The notes beneath the pieces were generated by a model, which made no database searches, was not told where the DNA came from, and saw only the letters and a list, made by a program, of their open reading frames with translations. Below are positions 63,540-64,000 of a stretch of 64,000 bases of DNA, piece after piece. The DNA lies in contig NC_053035.3 in the NCBI RefSeq assembly GCF_002575655.3, positions 503,656,601 through 503,720,600 on the forward strand. The letters run 5' to 3'. Source of the stretch: Aegilops tauschii subsp. strangulata. Its lineage: Eukaryota > Streptophyta > Magnoliopsida > Poales > Poaceae. Numbering within the stretch: the stretch's first letter is position 1; each line of letters opens with the position of its first letter. Made by a program: the position numbers and the translations under genes.

Positions 63540-64000
63540 AATAGATGGCGAGTGGTGAAATAATTTTTGTAGTTTGCAGAAGTACCAAATTGGTGGGCTC
63601 ATTTTTCTAAAGAAATTGTGTTTACTAATGTATTAATTGCAATGCATGAATGTGTGATAAATAAATGACCAAAAATGTTTACATGCATTGGTGAGTTTTC
63701 TCTTAATCCTTACATGAAATGGTTTGATGCACCTTGATATCTGAACATGCGAATGGGAGCAACAAAATTGAGACCTACAAAATGGGAAAACAAATTTTTT
63801 AAGATAAGCCCTATAAACCGGAAGAGAGGGGTAGTACAAGTAAGAGGTATCCTTCTAGAGGAGGCCTTCTATTAGGGCGAGGGGCCTAGGTAGCAGCGGG
63901 GCCTTAAGGACAGCCCACCGTCGGGCCTCCCGGTTGGCAGGCCACCCCGGTGTAGCACACCGTCATGGAGTATGCACCAAGCCTTCGGGAACATTCCACC
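63540..64000. other. no gene recognised
   Basis: AT-rich sequence, with a GC-rich segment after 63850 that includes GGGGCCTAGGTAGCAGCGGG. No open frame or repeat can be supported. Confidence 0.3.

Overview
The window looks like intergenic DNA of a large-genome grass, most likely a Triticeae species (wheat, goat grass or barley). I base this on nested Ty3/gypsy elements, a CACTA transposon with subterminal arrays built on a CCGGGAC core, Stowaway and Tourist MITEs, RIX-type LINEs, and relics of grass F-box/FBD and FAR1-type genes. No ribosomal RNA, tRNA, CRISPR or bacterial feature is present. I recognise no intact ordinary host gene. The best-preserved reading frames are a LINE ORF2 (2950-6627), a Tekay-type pol (37310-39977), a single ORF in a non-autonomous LTR element (48263-49594), an extra ORF in the Tekay element (41908-42714) and a four-exon gene carried by the CACTA element (23014-24215).

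Layout: 1-2430 is mostly unassigned, with a possible Helitron 3' end near 1697. From 2440 to 8645 an old plus-strand LINE (zinc-finger plus RNase H part) is split by a nearly complete minus-strand LINE (2735-7880). From 8780 to 11450 lies a duplicated, broken F-box/FBD locus with a LINE tail and a Tourist MITE (10235-10436) inside it. From 11540 to 17418 there is a FAR1-type fragment, a degraded LINE, a Stowaway MITE and possible exons of an unknown gene. From 17419 to 34598 lies a complete minus-strand Tat-lineage gypsy element (LTRs 17419-19116 and 32932-34598, TSD ATTCT). Its reverse transcriptase is split by a 6.5-kb CACTA element (22280-28754, TSD AAG). From 34740 to 37309 there are LINE, MITE and LTR scraps and a NAM-associated (Harbinger-type) gene fragment. 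From 37310 to 46110 lies a 3'-truncated Tekay chromovirus with one 3.2-kb LTR. It sits next to a Reina-like gypsy pol that is broken again by a non-autonomous LTR retrotransposon (46614-54095, TSD GTAGT) and by a further LTR at about 54657. From 55537 to 64000 there is an inverted partial LTR, a CACTA right end with GGGCC-rich repeats (to 59069), an unrecognised minus-strand gene remnant (59866-60560), a field of degenerate GAAGCAC/GTGCTTC repeats (61640-62480) and a weak LINE RT fragment.

Insertion order can be read directly from split frames and target-site duplications. The CACTA element entered after the Tat element. The 46614 element entered after the Reina copy. The LINE at 2735 entered after the LINE relic around it. 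Many stops inside the retroelement frames could come from a single transition at CGA, CAG or TGG codons, as expected for methylated, silenced DNA. The most unusual content is inside the CACTA element: no transposase seen, but a cleanly spliced 309-codon gene with two modules that resemble B3 DNA-binding domains, plus several long foldback hairpins. Two further transposon-borne proteins, the 268-aa ORF upstream of Tekay gag and the 443-aa sole ORF of the non-autonomous element, are also worth attention.
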